Source: Chrysopilus asiliformis (Eukaryota; Arthropoda; Insecta; Diptera; Rhagionidae). From it: a stretch of 64,000 bases of DNA. The stretch lies in NCBI GenBank assembly GCA_964034945.1, contig OZ035962.1, forward strand, positions 68,400,274 through 68,464,273, in the 5' to 3' direction. Within the stretch, counting starts at the first letter, position 1, and each line of letters begins with the position of its first letter. Shown here in pieces: positions 1 to 10,013 of this stretch. Under the pieces are notes generated by a model. It searched no databases. It was given only the letters and a program-made list of their open reading frames with translations, and was not told where the DNA came from. Made by a program: the position numbers and the translations under genes.

Positions 1-82
1 TCTGTTGATGCACTCGCTGTTTCAGTATATTTCTAAATAAAAATCTAATGTAAAATTGTTCTGAAACTAGAAAAGAACTCAC

Positions 83-400
83 ATTTGCTTTTTGCCACTT
101 AAAAAGTCGATCTTCAAACAAAATTCTCGCACCAAGCTTTTTATTTTTAAATAATTGGTCCAAATGGTGCAATTTCATGAATTTAAGGCACTCGATATTT
201 ATGTCATTTTCTATACAGAAATTGAAAATATAAGTTATTGAGACAAAATCACATTCTTTTTTATTACCGTATAGTAGTCCGTAAAGCTCCTCTAAGTTCC
301 AAGATTTTAAACGACGAAATAAGTCTTCATCCACTACGATGTACACTTCACTATTTTCAAATTCAGAATCACTTATATTTTCGATAGTTTCCGAATCCAT
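83..400 (-). CDS. Partial host-like gene, first coding exon with SAM-like fold
   Basis: Reading the minus strand from an ATG at 400-398 gives 106 open codons ending at 83, directly followed by GTGAGT, a good splice donor. The N-terminus is acidic (residues 1-26). Residues 30-43 (RLKSWNLEELYGLL) and 66-104 (helix, LHHLDQLF, then GARILFEDRLFKWQ) resemble the small sterile-alpha-motif-like domain of many insect predicted proteins, where a W..L helix is followed by a 'L..L.P..G.R..F....W' pattern. About 20 residues between them look like an insertion. Without splicing, the frame stays open to base 1. The gene would continue off the left edge, so no full function can be given. It could belong to a host gene or a domesticated or active transposon, since such domains also occur in transposon-derived proteins. 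Confidence 0.5.
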
Positions 401-439
401 TTTTAATTTTATTTCATGACAACTTGTTCGATCTGACGT

Positions 440-756
440 CCAACTAAAAATGCGTCTTTTTCCAGATTTACAGTTTTCAATGCAAGATTTACAAATACTT
501 CATAAAATTTGCAAAGAATTCATTTGTTTGACCACACCATGTGGTAATTTTTACGAACCAAGATATTTTGTTCGTAAAATTCACGAAAAGTATTTCAAAT
601 GTATGAAGTTTGTTCGTAAAATCTTCCTTGCCCAAGTTTTACGAAAAAGTTTTACGACGCCATTCGTAATTTTTATGAACATTTTTCCTGTAATCTAACA
701 ATTTTCGGTTTACGAAAAAATTTCGTAAATTTCGACGAGACATTTCTCTGAGTGTA
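440..756. repeat. Truncated AT-rich TIR-type repeat with TTCGTAAA motifs
   Basis: The stretch repeats TTCGTAAA and its complement TTTACGAA about a dozen times and ends in TTTCTCTGAGTGTA. A terminus with CTCTGAGTG is typical of insect MITEs. No matching left terminus is present, so the copy is truncated or rearranged. Its right end directly abuts the retrotransposon coding sequence at 757-760. Confidence 0.45.
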
Positions 757-759
757 AAG

Positions 760-3700
760 GTGAAATTGCCACAAATCAGTTTGCCAACATTCGATGGCAA
801 CTATATGCACTGGAAACAATTTCAAGACTTGTTTACACAATTAATTGTTCAGCAGCCAATCGGTTTTGCTCAAAAATTATATTACTTAAAGGCAAATTTA
901 ACAGGTGAGGCTAGTAGACTGATAAGCCACCTGCAGGCTACCGATGAAAATTTCTCAGTTGCCTGGAAAATCCTCATCGACAGATATGACAATAAAAGAG
1001 CATTAGTAACAGCTCTTTTAAACGATCTTCTATCACAACCATTTTTAACTGTAGAAAGTGGTACAGCAATAAAGAAAATGCATGACTTAACTAAGGAATG
1101 TCTATTAGCAATTTCAAATCTAGACATCGATATCAACCACTGGGATCCTTTGTTGCTTCACATTTTAATTCAGAAATTGGACAAGGAAAGCCGAAGACAA
1201 TATGAACAAGGATTAAAATCACCACAGCAAATTCAATCATTAGAAGAATTCTTCAAGTTTTTACAATTGAGATTTCAACAACTTGAAAGTGTAGATATTC
1301 GGTGTGATAAGCGTAAAACCTCAAGTCTCATCGCCGCGTCTTCGCAAGTGTCGTGTAAAGTATGCAAGGCAAACGGACATAAGATCTATCAGTGTTCTAA
1401 ATTCTTAAATCTCAATGTAAACAATAGATACCAAACGGTAAAAAAATTAAATCTTTGTGTTAATTGCTTCCGTTCAAACCATGGCGTAAAGGAGTGTAAA
1501 TCAGTGTCGTGCTCCAAATGCAATGCTCGTCACAATACTCTCCTGCATGATCCTCAGAGAACTCCAACTAACAGGACAACAACAAACAATACATCAAAAC
1601 AACAAACAAACCAGACCGCATCAAGGCCAAATAAGGAAAATGCACACAATTCGAAGGTTACAGGGTCCGTACAAGATAACATACCTTCCACTAGCAACCA
1701 GCAAGCAAATGAAACCGCAGGGACTTCTTCCAGTTTAAATGCTTCAAATGGATCGCAAGTATTGTTAGCAACAGCCATTATCAATGTAATCAACGCATCA
1801 GGTGAAGCAGTACCGTGCAGAGCATTGCTAGATTCAGGATCACAAATTAACTTGATCTCTGAGCGACTCGCGAATCAATTAGGACTGAAACGTACCAGAT
1901 CAGAAATTCCAATAAGTGGTGTTGGTGGAACAGAAACCACCTCAAAGCATAAACTATCATTAACAATTAAATCACGTTTCAATGACTTTTCAAGCAAAAT
2001 CAGTGCAGTTGTTTTAACAAAAATAAGTGAAAAACAACCAACACAACTAATTCAGTTGAATGAGTGGAAATTGCCTGTTAACATTCAACTAGCAGATCCA
2101 ACATTTTTCAAATCCAAACCCATCGACATTTTATTGGGGGCAGAACTGTATTTGCAGTTATTGGAATCTGAAAGATTCATCATCAATCAAAGTTCCCCAG
2201 TGATCCAAAACACAAAACTCGGTTGGATCATATCAGGCAAGGTATCAACGGCATCAGCTCCACGGTATCATTGTGGAATTGTGTCACAACCATCGTATGC
2301 TGCATTGGAACAACAACTTAAGCAGTTTTGGGAATTAGAAAATCATGGGAACCCATCCAAACAAATGACAAAGGAAGAAGCAGATTGTGAACTACATTTT
2401 CAACAAACTTTCCGGCGATCATCGAGTGGAGAATTCACGGTAAATTTACCATTTCAGCAGTCAACATCAAAACTAGGATCATCGATTGAGGCAGCAACGC
2501 GGCGGGTATTGGCCTTGGAACGCAAATTGGCAAGGAATCCGCAGCTAAAGGAAGAATACAGCAAGTTTCTTGAGGAATATCAGGCTCTTGGTCACATGGA
2601 GCCACTAAGGTCAGTAGATTTAGAATCAAACTATTATCTTCCTCATCATTGTGTCATAAGACCTGAAAGTTCTACTACAAAATTAAGAGTAGTATTTGAC
2701 GGTTCAGCGAAGACCTCAACAGGCGTGTCCTTGAATGACATTCTGAGCACTGGGCCAACAGTCCAGCCAGACTTGTTTTCAATTATTACAAGATTTCGGA
2801 CATACCAATATGCTCTAACTTCCGATATTGCAAAAATGTATCGACAAATCAAGGTCGATTCAACAGAAAGAAAGTTTCAGCTAATTCTTTGGCGAGAAAC
2901 AGAAAACAGTCCTTTGACGACTTTTCAACTAAATACTGTTACATACGGAACAAGGTCCGCACCGTTCCTAGCAACAAGGTGCCTTCAACAATTAGCACTT
3001 GAGGAACAAGCCTCATTTCCTTTAGCTGCTAGATCCATCCAATTCGAAACATATGTCGATGACATTATAACTGGAGCAAATACCTTAACAGAAGCCAAAA
3101 TTCTAAAGGAAGAATTAATTAACATGTTGGCAAAAGCAAACTTTCAATTAAGAAAATTTTGCAGCAATAACGCAGACATTTTAACTAATATCCCTGAGCA
3201 AGATAGGGAAAAGGCTTTGATGATCAATGACACCGAAGCAATCAGAACTCTAGGTATTGTTTGGCAACCCCTAGACGATTATTTTCAATGTTCCTTGAAT
3301 ATAAGAAACTCTGAAAGAATAACAAAAAGAGTGGTTTTATCCGAAATATCATGTTTGTTTGATCCGATCGGATTAATTGGGCCAATCATTGTGTTAGGCA
3401 AAATATTTATGCAAGATTTGTGGAAATCAAATCTCACCTGGGACGAAGAATTATCACCGGATCTTTTATCAAGTTGGCTTACATTCAAAACACAATTACA
3501 AGACGTGAAGTTGATTAAAATACCACGCAAGGTCTTATTGTCCGACTCAGTTAACATCCAGGTTCATGCATTCTCCGATAGCAGTATTGCTGCCTATGGC
3601 ACATGCATCTATCTTCGTTCTATCGACAATTTTGGTCAAATATTGGTCAGACTACTTTGCTCAAAATCCAGAATAGCACCTCTAAAATCAGTAACAATTG

Positions 3701-6700
3701 CCAAGCTAGAGTTATCAGCAGCAACATTAATGATTGAATTAGTAGACAGACTTTTGCAATGTCTACCAGTCACAATCAACAAGATTGTCTATTATACAGA
3801 CTCAAAAACAACGTTGGCTTGGATATCAAAACCGCCGTACTCTTGGACGACATTTGTTGCACATAGAGTAACAAAAATCCAAGAATTCACTACACGTGAA
3901 GAATGGAAGTTCATAGAAGGAAGCAGTAACCCAGCAGATATAATATCCCGCGGGTTACTCCCTCAACAGTTAGCACAGTGTTCACTTTGGTTTAATGGCC
4001 CAGAATTTCTTAAAACTTCTGAAGACAGTTGGCCATCAGGAATTACAGATCTACCCTTAGATGTTCCTGAATCCAGAAAACAAAAATTGGCCTTCACTGC
4101 AACGATTTCAAGCAGTGGACCATCTGATTTAATGGTCAATGTCAATCACAAGGGCTCATACACCAAGCTGCAACGAATATTTGCATATTGCATGCGATTT
4201 ATAAATAATAGCAAAATTCCGAGGTCCAGTCGAAGTACTCAGAATTTATCAGTAGCGGAATTAGAAATCGGTCAAAATGCAATAATCAGAAACATTCAAT
4301 TGACCTCCTTTCAACAGGAATACGAATCATTGAAATACTCGGAAACAATCAAATCCAGTTCAATTTCATCCTTAAATCCGTTTCTAGACGAAAACAATAT
4401 CATACGAGTAGGAGGTCGGATTAAGCATTCAAATCTGGAATGGAATGCTAAATATCAAATACTTCTACCAAAAACGCATGTATTCACTGAGTGTCTTATT
4501 AGACATTTACACGTAAAACACATGCACGCACCTCAGCAAACGCTAATCGCAATAACAAGGCAGCGATTTTGGCCGCTAAACATAAAGGCGATTACTCGAA
4601 AAATCATTCACAATTGCATCAAATGTTTTAGATGCAAACCTAAATCAATTGACCAGTTAATGGGAGATCTTCCTAGTGCACGTGTGCAGCCAGCAAGACC
4701 ATTTACTAGTACGGGAATAGATTTCTGTGGTCCTGTCAATATTTTCCACAGGATTCGGGGCAGAAGTCCGACTAAAGCATATATTTGCGTGTTCGTGTGC
4801 TTCACAACCAAGGCGGTTCACTTAGAGCTGGTGAGTGATCTTACGTCAGAATCTTTCATAAACGCATTAAAAAGATTTATTTCTCGTCGAGGTTTGTGCC
4901 ACACTATATATTCAGACAATGCCACAAACTTCGCGGGAGCGCGATCACAGCTTAATGAATTGCATAAAATGCTATCCGAAAAATCAAATCACGATGCAAT
5001 TGTAGAAACGTGTCACCAAACTCACATTGAGTGGAAACCAATTCCACCCCGTTCGCCTCATTTTGGTGGTTTATGGGAAGCAGCTGTTAAGTCTGCAAAA
5101 TATCACTTGATAAGACAAATTGGCAATGCACATCTAACATATGAAGAGCTTCACACCATTATAGTTCAAGTTGAAGCAATTCTCAACTCTCGTCCAATCA
5201 CACCATTGTCATCTGATCCTAATGATCTAGAAGCACTTACACCTGGGCACTTTCTCATTGGCAGTCCTCTTACTGCATTTCCGGAACAAGACTTAAGCGA
5301 CAGCAACATAAATCGCTTAACCAGATTCCAACGGTTAAAACACATACAACAAAATTTTTGGCAGCGTTGGTCACAGGAATATTCAAACCAATTGCAACAA
5401 CGGCCCAAGTGGCGAGGAAATAAACAAAATGTAACACCAGGAACACTAGTTTTACTCAAGGATCAAAATGCTCCTACATTGAAATGGCCATTAGCCAGAG
5501 TAATAGAAACGATAAATGGAAGAGATGGTTTAACAAGAGTAGTGGTAGTGAAAACAGCAACGAATACTTTCAAACGAGCAATTCATAACATATGTCCACT
5601 TCCAATCGAACCAGACGAAATTCAGCAATCAATGGGAGAAAACGCAAAGGGGGATACTAATTCCAACACTCGTCCCAAGAGACATGCTAATGTTAACGTA
5701 AACATAAAAACCCAAAATTTTGCAACCATGATTTTAAATTTTATCATGATAATTCTCTTAATATTGCCAGCATTAGGAAACATTATTCAAGTAAAACCTT
5801 TCAATAACTATCCAGGAATTTACTATGATAATCTTGGGAGTGTGAGTTTGATTCAGTCAGATTGGAAATTTATAGTTTACTACAATTTAACAAACTACTG
5901 GAAAGAATTAGAAGAAATAAAACAATCAACAAAAGGTATGAGTCGATTATGCTACTATCTAGCAAAGTCAAAAATTCCATGCGAAACCGTCATAAATCAA
6001 TTCAATCATCAAATTGATCTTTTGGAGGATCAAAATCTCTTGCTAAAAAGCAACCACCATGAATCACGTAACAAACGATCCCCATTCGATATAATAGGCT
6101 CAATAAGCAACAAGTTATTCGGAATATTAGATGCAGACCACGCACAAAATATGGAAACAACCATTAGCAAGTTGAAACATTCGGATGACAAACTAAAAAA
6201 TTTAATTGGAAAACAAACGTCAGTTATCGAATCTACTATTAATTTAATTAAAAGAGATAGCATTCGAATTAATCAACAATTTAAAACCATGGAAACTGCA
6301 ATTGAGACTCTTAGAGATGAATATAGAACAGCACATCAGAAATTCCAGGAATACGATTTCACACAGTTATTCCATTTGTTATCTACTCATGCCAGTTTAA
6401 TAATTTTGAATTACCAACAAACTCAAGGTGCGCTTTTGGATCTAATGCTCAATCTCCATCATGGCATCATTAGTCCGTTACTATTAACACCAACACAATT
6501 AAAAACGCAGTTTCAAGCTCTTAGAGAATATCTTCCGCATTCTACAACAATTCCATTGGAAAAAGGAGATGACGACTATTCTCATCTGTATTCACTCCTA
6601 ACAGCAAAGGGGCGAATTACACCAAACATGGCCATATTTGAAGTAAAATTTCCATTAATAAGTAATGAACCATTTGAAATCTTCGAATTGGTACCTTTAC

Positions 6701-7521
6701 CGATACCAGGGAAAAACGTACAACACATCATTGAACCTTTGTCGCAGTTTCTCGCAGTAAATCTTCATCGAGACAAATATCTACCGATGGCAACATCTGC
6801 TTTCGAGAAATGCAAACTTTACAAAACCAACAAATATCTTTGTCAAGAAAACCAACCACTAATTACAAAGGAACTATCTCAAAATTACTGTGAAATAAGT
6901 TTGTTTCAAAATTCAGTAAAGGGCATTCCCAACAATTGCAAACTTACAGATCATACGGTCACAGAATGGTGGAAGCAACTTCGAAATCACAATTGGATTT
7001 ATTATTTACCAACTACTGCGACTCTGTCAACAGTTTGTGGCAGCACATCCGATCAACTTAGACTTCAAGGCCAAGGAATTATAAAATCAGAGATCGAGTG
7101 TTCTCTAAAGCATAATTCTTTAACTATCTTCATAAGGAAGCATCATTCAAGCATCCTTCGATCATCTTTCATGCCATCAGGAAATATGACGATCAATGAT
7201 CTTAACCCAAGTTCAGTTCTATCAAATATCGTTCACATTAATAAAACTGAAAATACTGAAACTGAAATGCAATCAATTTTAAGATCAATTTCAGTCATAA
7301 GGAACCAAACTAATGAAGGTTTTGAAGTCCCGGAACTAAACAAACACGACATTCATCAATATTTCATCAGTTATTTCGGCTTAGCACTAAGCATTTTTTT
7401 GATAATTTTAGTTATATATTATTATCGTACTAATCTATATTATATTCCTAGACCAGCTAAGCGATCTAAGGTTCCTCAGGTCGAACGAGAAGTCATCAAC
7501 TTCGAGCTTCCAGTCGTATGA
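760..7521 (+). CDS. BEL/Pao Gag-Pol-Env polyprotein, N-terminally truncated
   Basis: The 2253 open codons begin at GTG, which is only the first in-frame valine/methionine-type codon after the junction and not a credible native start. Domain order: gag core (1-190, LPTFDGNYMHW near the start); two CX2CX4HX4C zinc knuckles plus a third Cys/His cluster (about 198-265); aspartic protease with DSG at 358; reverse transcriptase with YVDD at 765-768; RNase H (DSS near 940); integrase HHCC zinc finger (H1249 to C1289); integrase core D1321, D1386, E1440; a C-terminal integrase-associated domain around 1540-1570. From residue 1657 an envelope-like segment follows in frame. Family knowledge: roo of Drosophila also has one long frame including env. 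The product would be cleaved by its own protease. Confidence 0.92.
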   Translation: MKLPQISLPTFDGNYMHWKQFQDLFTQLIVQQPIGFAQKLYYLKANLTGEASRLISHLQATDENFSVAWKILIDRYDNKRALVTALLNDLLSQPFLTVESGTAIKKMHDLTKECLLAISNLDIDINHWDPLLLHILIQKLDKESRRQYEQGLKSPQQIQSLEEFFKFLQLRFQQLESVDIRCDKRKTSSLIAASSQVSCKVCKANGHKIYQCSKFLNLNVNNRYQTVKKLNLCVNCFRSNHGVKECKSVSCSKCNARHNTLLHDPQRTPTNRTTTNNTSKQQTNQTASRPNKENAHNSKVTGSVQDNIPSTSNQQANETAGTSSSLNASNGSQVLLATAIINVINASGEAVPCRALLDSGSQINLISERLANQLGLKRTRSEIPISGVGGTETTSKHKLSLTIKSRFNDFSSKISAVVLTKISEKQPTQLIQLNEWKLPVNIQLADPTFFKSKPIDILLGAELYLQLLESERFIINQSSPVIQNTKLGWIISGKVSTASAPRYHCGIVSQPSYAALEQQLKQFWELENHGNPSKQMTKEEADCELHFQQTFRRSSSGEFTVNLPFQQSTSKLGSSIEAATRRVLALERKLARNPQLKEEYSKFLEEYQALGHMEPLRSVDLESNYYLPHHCVIRPESSTTKLRVVFDGSAKTSTGVSLNDILSTGPTVQPDLFSIITRFRTYQYALTSDIAKMYRQIKVDSTERKFQLILWRETENSPLTTFQLNTVTYGTRSAPFLATRCLQQLALEEQASFPLAARSIQFETYVDDIITGANTLTEAKILKEELINMLAKANFQLRKFCSNNADILTNIPEQDREKALMINDTEAIRTLGIVWQPLDDYFQCSLNIRNSERITKRVVLSEISCLFDPIGLIGPIIVLGKIFMQDLWKSNLTWDEELSPDLLSSWLTFKTQLQDVKLIKIPRKVLLSDSVNIQVHAFSDSSIAAYGTCIYLRSIDNFGQILVRLLCSKSRIAPLKSVTIAKLELSAATLMIELVDRLLQCLPVTINKIVYYTDSKTTLAWISKPPYSWTTFVAHRVTKIQEFTTREEWKFIEGSSNPADIISRGLLPQQLAQCSLWFNGPEFLKTSEDSWPSGITDLPLDVPESRKQKLAFTATISSSGPSDLMVNVNHKGSYTKLQRIFAYCMRFINNSKIPRSSRSTQNLSVAELEIGQNAIIRNIQLTSFQQEYESLKYSETIKSSSISSLNPFLDENNIIRVGGRIKHSNLEWNAKYQILLPKTHVFTECLIRHLHVKHMHAPQQTLIAITRQRFWPLNIKAITRKIIHNCIKCFRCKPKSIDQLMGDLPSARVQPARPFTSTGIDFCGPVNIFHRIRGRSPTKAYICVFVCFTTKAVHLELVSDLTSESFINALKRFISRRGLCHTIYSDNATNFAGARSQLNELHKMLSEKSNHDAIVETCHQTHIEWKPIPPRSPHFGGLWEAAVKSAKYHLIRQIGNAHLTYEELHTIIVQVEAILNSRPITPLSSDPNDLEALTPGHFLIGSPLTAFPEQDLSDSNINRLTRFQRLKHIQQNFWQRWSQEYSNQLQQRPKWRGNKQNVTPGTLVLLKDQNAPTLKWPLARVIETINGRDGLTRVVVVKTATNTFKRAIHNICPLPIEPDEIQQSMGENAKGDTNSNTRPKRHANVNVNIKTQNFATMILNFIMIILLILPALGNIIQVKPFNNYPGIYYDNLGSVSLIQSDWKFIVYYNLTNYWKELEEIKQSTKGMSRLCYYLAKSKIPCETVINQFNHQIDLLEDQNLLLKSNHHESRNKRSPFDIIGSISNKLFGILDADHAQNMETTISKLKHSDDKLKNLIGKQTSVIESTINLIKRDSIRINQQFKTMETAIETLRDEYRTAHQKFQEYDFTQLFHLLSTHASLIILNYQQTQGALLDLMLNLHHGIISPLLLTPTQLKTQFQALREYLPHSTTIPLEKGDDDYSHLYSLLTAKGRITPNMAIFEVKFPLISNEPFEIFELVPLPIPGKNVQHIIEPLSQFLAVNLHRDKYLPMATSAFEKCKLYKTNKYLCQENQPLITKELSQNYCEISLFQNSVKGIPNNCKLTDHTVTEWWKQLRNHNWIYYLPTTATLSTVCGSTSDQLRLQGQGIIKSEIECSLKHNSLTIFIRKHHSSILRSSFMPSGNMTINDLNPSSVLSNIVHINKTENTETEMQSILRSISVIRNQTNEGFEVPELNKHDIHQYFISYFGLALSIFLIILVIYYYRTNLYYIPRPAKRSKVPQVEREVINFELPVV
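5728..7521 (+). other. Envelope-like portion of the BEL/Pao polyprotein
   Basis: About 597 codons from an internal ATG. Visible features are a hydrophobic leader in the first 20 residues, several N-glycosylation sequons, a basic RxxR furin-type site near polyprotein residues 1770-1773 followed by a hydrophobic stretch, a long helical region, and one membrane segment near residues 2204-2225 with a short cytoplasmic tail. This order matches the baculovirus F-type fusion proteins carried by some insect BEL and gypsy elements. It has no stop or frameshift. Whether it is made from a spliced RNA or only as part of the polyprotein cannot be told from sequence alone. Confidence 0.75.
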
Positions 7522-7547
7522 AAGGAGACCTTTCATAGGGGGGAGGA

Positions 7548-7820
7548 TGTGCACACTTTGCCTTATCAGCATTTGGTGCACCGGTGATGGGAAGCAACAT
7601 TTATTCTCACGACATAAAAACAGCTTGGTCAGCTGCAGACGTATAATGATCAGCCACTTCAAGGCCAACCATGTTTCCCACGTTTGCCTCTGGCTCCAAT
7701 ATCAATTGTATATAGAATAAGCAATTTTGTTAAAAACTTTGTAAAATATGTAAAATAAATTTAGTCTTAATCCAGCAGTCCTGAGTATCAGTTGATTATT
7801 CATCTTCATATCAAACATCA
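7548..7820 (+). repeat. 3' LTR of the BEL/Pao element
   Basis: A purine run (AGGGGGGAGGA, 7537-7547) just after the stop codon is the likely plus-strand primer tract. The LTR then begins TGTGCACAC. An AATAAA signal lies at 7754-7759. The right end is taken as the CA of AAACATCA at 7820; a second CA at 7851 is possible. No 5' partner exists in the window to fix the ends. Confidence 0.7.
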
Positions 7821-7851
7821 GGAATCTGTTGCAATGTTTGTGGTAACATCA

Positions 7852-8194
7852 TCTTCAGCTAAAAACCAAAAAAAACAGTGGTTTTCCATAATTCCAACTA
7901 ACAATTTTCACACAACAAATTTTCCCTCCATTTGTCTATGACAAGATTGACAGATATCAGCTGTTTAATGTATCGAGGCATTCACGAGAACTAATCGCAA
8001 TCGTTAAGCCTGTCCCGCAACAACACTCTCCGCGGCGCGGCTAGGCTTACAGATAATAATAGGACCTACAGGTTTATATGCGTTGGTATCTAATTCCGCG
8101 CTGTTAAACCGCGGGAGCCGCGCCGCGACGCTTTGAGTAGGTCTACTTTCAGAAGCGGTGACATAACAGAGATGTCACAAATGGAGAATTATGG
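7852..8194. other. Unassigned spacer
   Basis: The spacer between the BEL LTR and the pogo-type element has no long reading frame. It contains one GC-rich island around 8020-8130 with CCGCGG-type palindromes (CTCCGCGGCGCGG and AACCGCGGGAGCCGCGCC), unlike the AT-rich surroundings. No function is recognised. Confidence 0.3.
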
Positions 8195-8657
8195 TAGGGG
8201 AGACTGGAGTATTGTGGACCACGGGGAATTGTGGACCAGCGTCATATTTTTTTCCCTAGTAGTGGTTGGTAGCTGCAAATAACTGTAATCAGTTTGCCTC
8301 ATGTTAAGCTAATTTTCCTAACAGTCACCTCGCTTCGATAGCAAATAGAAAAGTGATACTTCGAAAAAAAATTTTTCATTTTGTGTTTCGTTTAATTTGA
8401 CCAGATTTTTCAAGAACCAACTCAGGTAAATATGTTCATAATATTCGCGGAGCCTTAAGCATTCGACACAGACAAGAAATTTGCATTGTGTGACTAATAG
8501 CTGCCATATCGTAAAAAAGAGCGTTCGGGGAATTGTGGACCACTTTTGTCGGGGAATTATGGACCACTCAGTTCTTGACATTTGACAAGCAAACTTCGTG
8601 TATTTGATACATATAAGTGTTTTTTCATGCAAAAACACAGCATTAGATTTTCGGCAA

Positions 8658-9337
8658 TCATACTAATACATATATACAAATGAGTTGGTGTCTGTCTGTC
8701 TGTCTGTCCCTCTTTCACGCAAAAACGGCTGAGCCGATTGACTTGAAATTTGGCATGAGTGTCTGTGGTAGTTCTAGCATAGAATAAGGAATCATAGAAA
8801 AAACTCTGCCGAACAAATTTTCGACAAATTTCCCCGTCGAAGGGGGGGAAAAGGTCCCTATCATTTACTAGCTACGGCCTAAAAGTTAATTACTTTTAGA
8901 CTAGGGAGCACGAAGCAGAGAGAACATTTCTCGTCGTATCTATTCAATGAGATGGAGGAATCGAATGGATAATTTTTTTGCGTGTTACATTGGATCCTCT
9001 TGCTTCATCTCACAGTGGAAAAATTTTCTCTAAAAATTTGTTCTAAGAGTTTATTCTCTAGATTATTTGTTCTCTGGTTCTAGTTCCAACATAGGCATAC
9101 GGAAAAGTAGCGCGAGGGGTGGGGGCAGTAAGGGGAGGGGATAAAGTTATTTCGAAACTTAGTTTTTGCGATATATTACTCTTTCGCGGGGAAACTACTG
9201 AACCGATTGACCTGAAATTTGGCATAAATGTTCGTCGGGGGTCCAGCCCCAAAATAGACCCATTAAAAAGTTTTTAAGTTCATTCCGGTTTTCTTCGTAT
9301 TCTAAAACTTAGACAAAAAGACGGGTATGCAAGCTAG
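8658..9337 (+). mobile_element. Non-autonomous Helitron nested in the pogo element
   Basis: It begins TCATACTAATACATATATAC and ends GCAAGCTAG. The base before it is A and the base after it is T, the expected Helitron insertion between A and T without target duplication. The 5' part has a GTCT microsatellite at 8693-8708 and the phrase 'gagccgattgacttgaaatttgg', which recurs near 9200 and in other Helitron-like pieces here. No Rep/helicase coding is present. The 3' hairpin (GACGGGTATG before CTAG) is degenerate. Confidence 0.7.
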
Positions 9338-9374
9338 TTTCTAATATTTTTTTGGTACGATAATAACTTTTCAA

Positions 9375-10013
9375 ATGCAAGTATACAATGTTGAGGTTAG
9401 GTTCTCTTCTGTAGAGAATTTCGGTTACATTTACTTACCTTTTTCAGCCACAATACCGCGTTATTATGCTAAAAAGGAGAAATCAATTAATTTCGACAAT
9501 ATTTTGGAGGCGATGAAGCAGGTGAAAATTCACAAGATCTCACTCCGGCAAATTTCAACGGCGTTCAAAATTCTAAAAACCAATTTGATGCGCTATATCG
9601 CGAGTTTTGATAAGGCGAAGATAGACGTTGCTACTGCTGATGTGTATGTAATGAAGAATTTATTGAATGTAATGATGAAATCGGCCGTTTTGACATCGCC
9701 AGAGGTTGTAAATGAGCTTCGTGAGAAGGCTAATAAAAAGCGAAAGAGATTGGAGAAGAAAGGCGGTAAACCATTATCGAAAAAGCAAAAAGATCATGGC
9801 AAATCGAAGACACCACAGAAGAAACAACCATATTCAACCGATTGTGAGGTGGAACAAGACATCGTTTTTTGCAAAATTTGTAAGAATAATATGCCAACAA
9901 AAATGAACCGCCGAAATACCATCCATTGCAACGTGTGCGATCGAGCTATTCACTTGGGATGCTCCGGAATGACTGCAAGTTACTGGACTTGCGAACATTG
10001 CGTTTCGGACTGA
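9375..10013 (+). CDS. psq-HTH plus PHD-finger protein derived from a pogo transposase
   Basis: A 212-codon frame. Residues 28-75 (from PRYYAKKEKS through LRQISTAFKILKTNLMRYI) match the psq/CENP-B type helix-turn-helix that opens pogo-family transposases. A lysine-rich linker (about 117-150) follows. Residues 169-210 form a C4HC3 PHD finger (CKIC, HCNVC, HLGC, CEHC), as found at the C-terminus of many insect pogo transposases. The DDE region expected between them is absent, so this is an internal-deletion product that could at most bind DNA. The native start is probably codon 27, now ATA in place of ATG, in a good CCACA context just after an acceptor-like pyrimidine-AG. The upstream Met at 9375 may be fortuitous. 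Confidence 0.7.
   Translation: MQVYNVEVRFSSVENFGYIYLPFSATIPRYYAKKEKSINFDNILEAMKQVKIHKISLRQISTAFKILKTNLMRYIASFDKAKIDVATADVYVMKNLLNVMMKSAVLTSPEVVNELREKANKKRKRLEKKGGKPLSKKQKDHGKSKTPQKKQPYSTDCEVEQDIVFCKICKNNMPTKMNRRNTIHCNVCDRAIHLGCSGMTASYWTCEHCVSD

Larger units (their letters stand above)
757..7820 (+). mobile_element. BEL/Pao LTR retrotransposon with env, 5'-truncated
   Basis: This is a roo-like BEL/Pao element: gag, aspartic protease, reverse transcriptase, RNase H, integrase and an envelope-type region lie in one reading frame, followed by a purine-rich tract and a 3' LTR. No copy of the LTR start (TGTGCACACTTTGCC) lies upstream, and the frame opens inside gag, so the 5' LTR, primer-binding site and gag N-terminus are gone. 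The coding frame otherwise has no stop or frameshift, so the insertion is young or the missing end was lost recently. It could not be transcribed from its own promoter as it stands. Confidence 0.93.

Noticed and set aside
450..698. 82-codon plus-strand protein
   Set aside because: Composed of TTCGTAAA repeat units of a truncated repeat.
1..760. 5' LTR or primer-binding site for the BEL element
   Set aside because: The LTR start sequence found at 7548 does not recur upstream and no PBS-like tRNA complement was seen.
882..6263. Minus-strand frames within the BEL coding region
   Set aside because: Shadows of the 2253-codon frame on the other strand.
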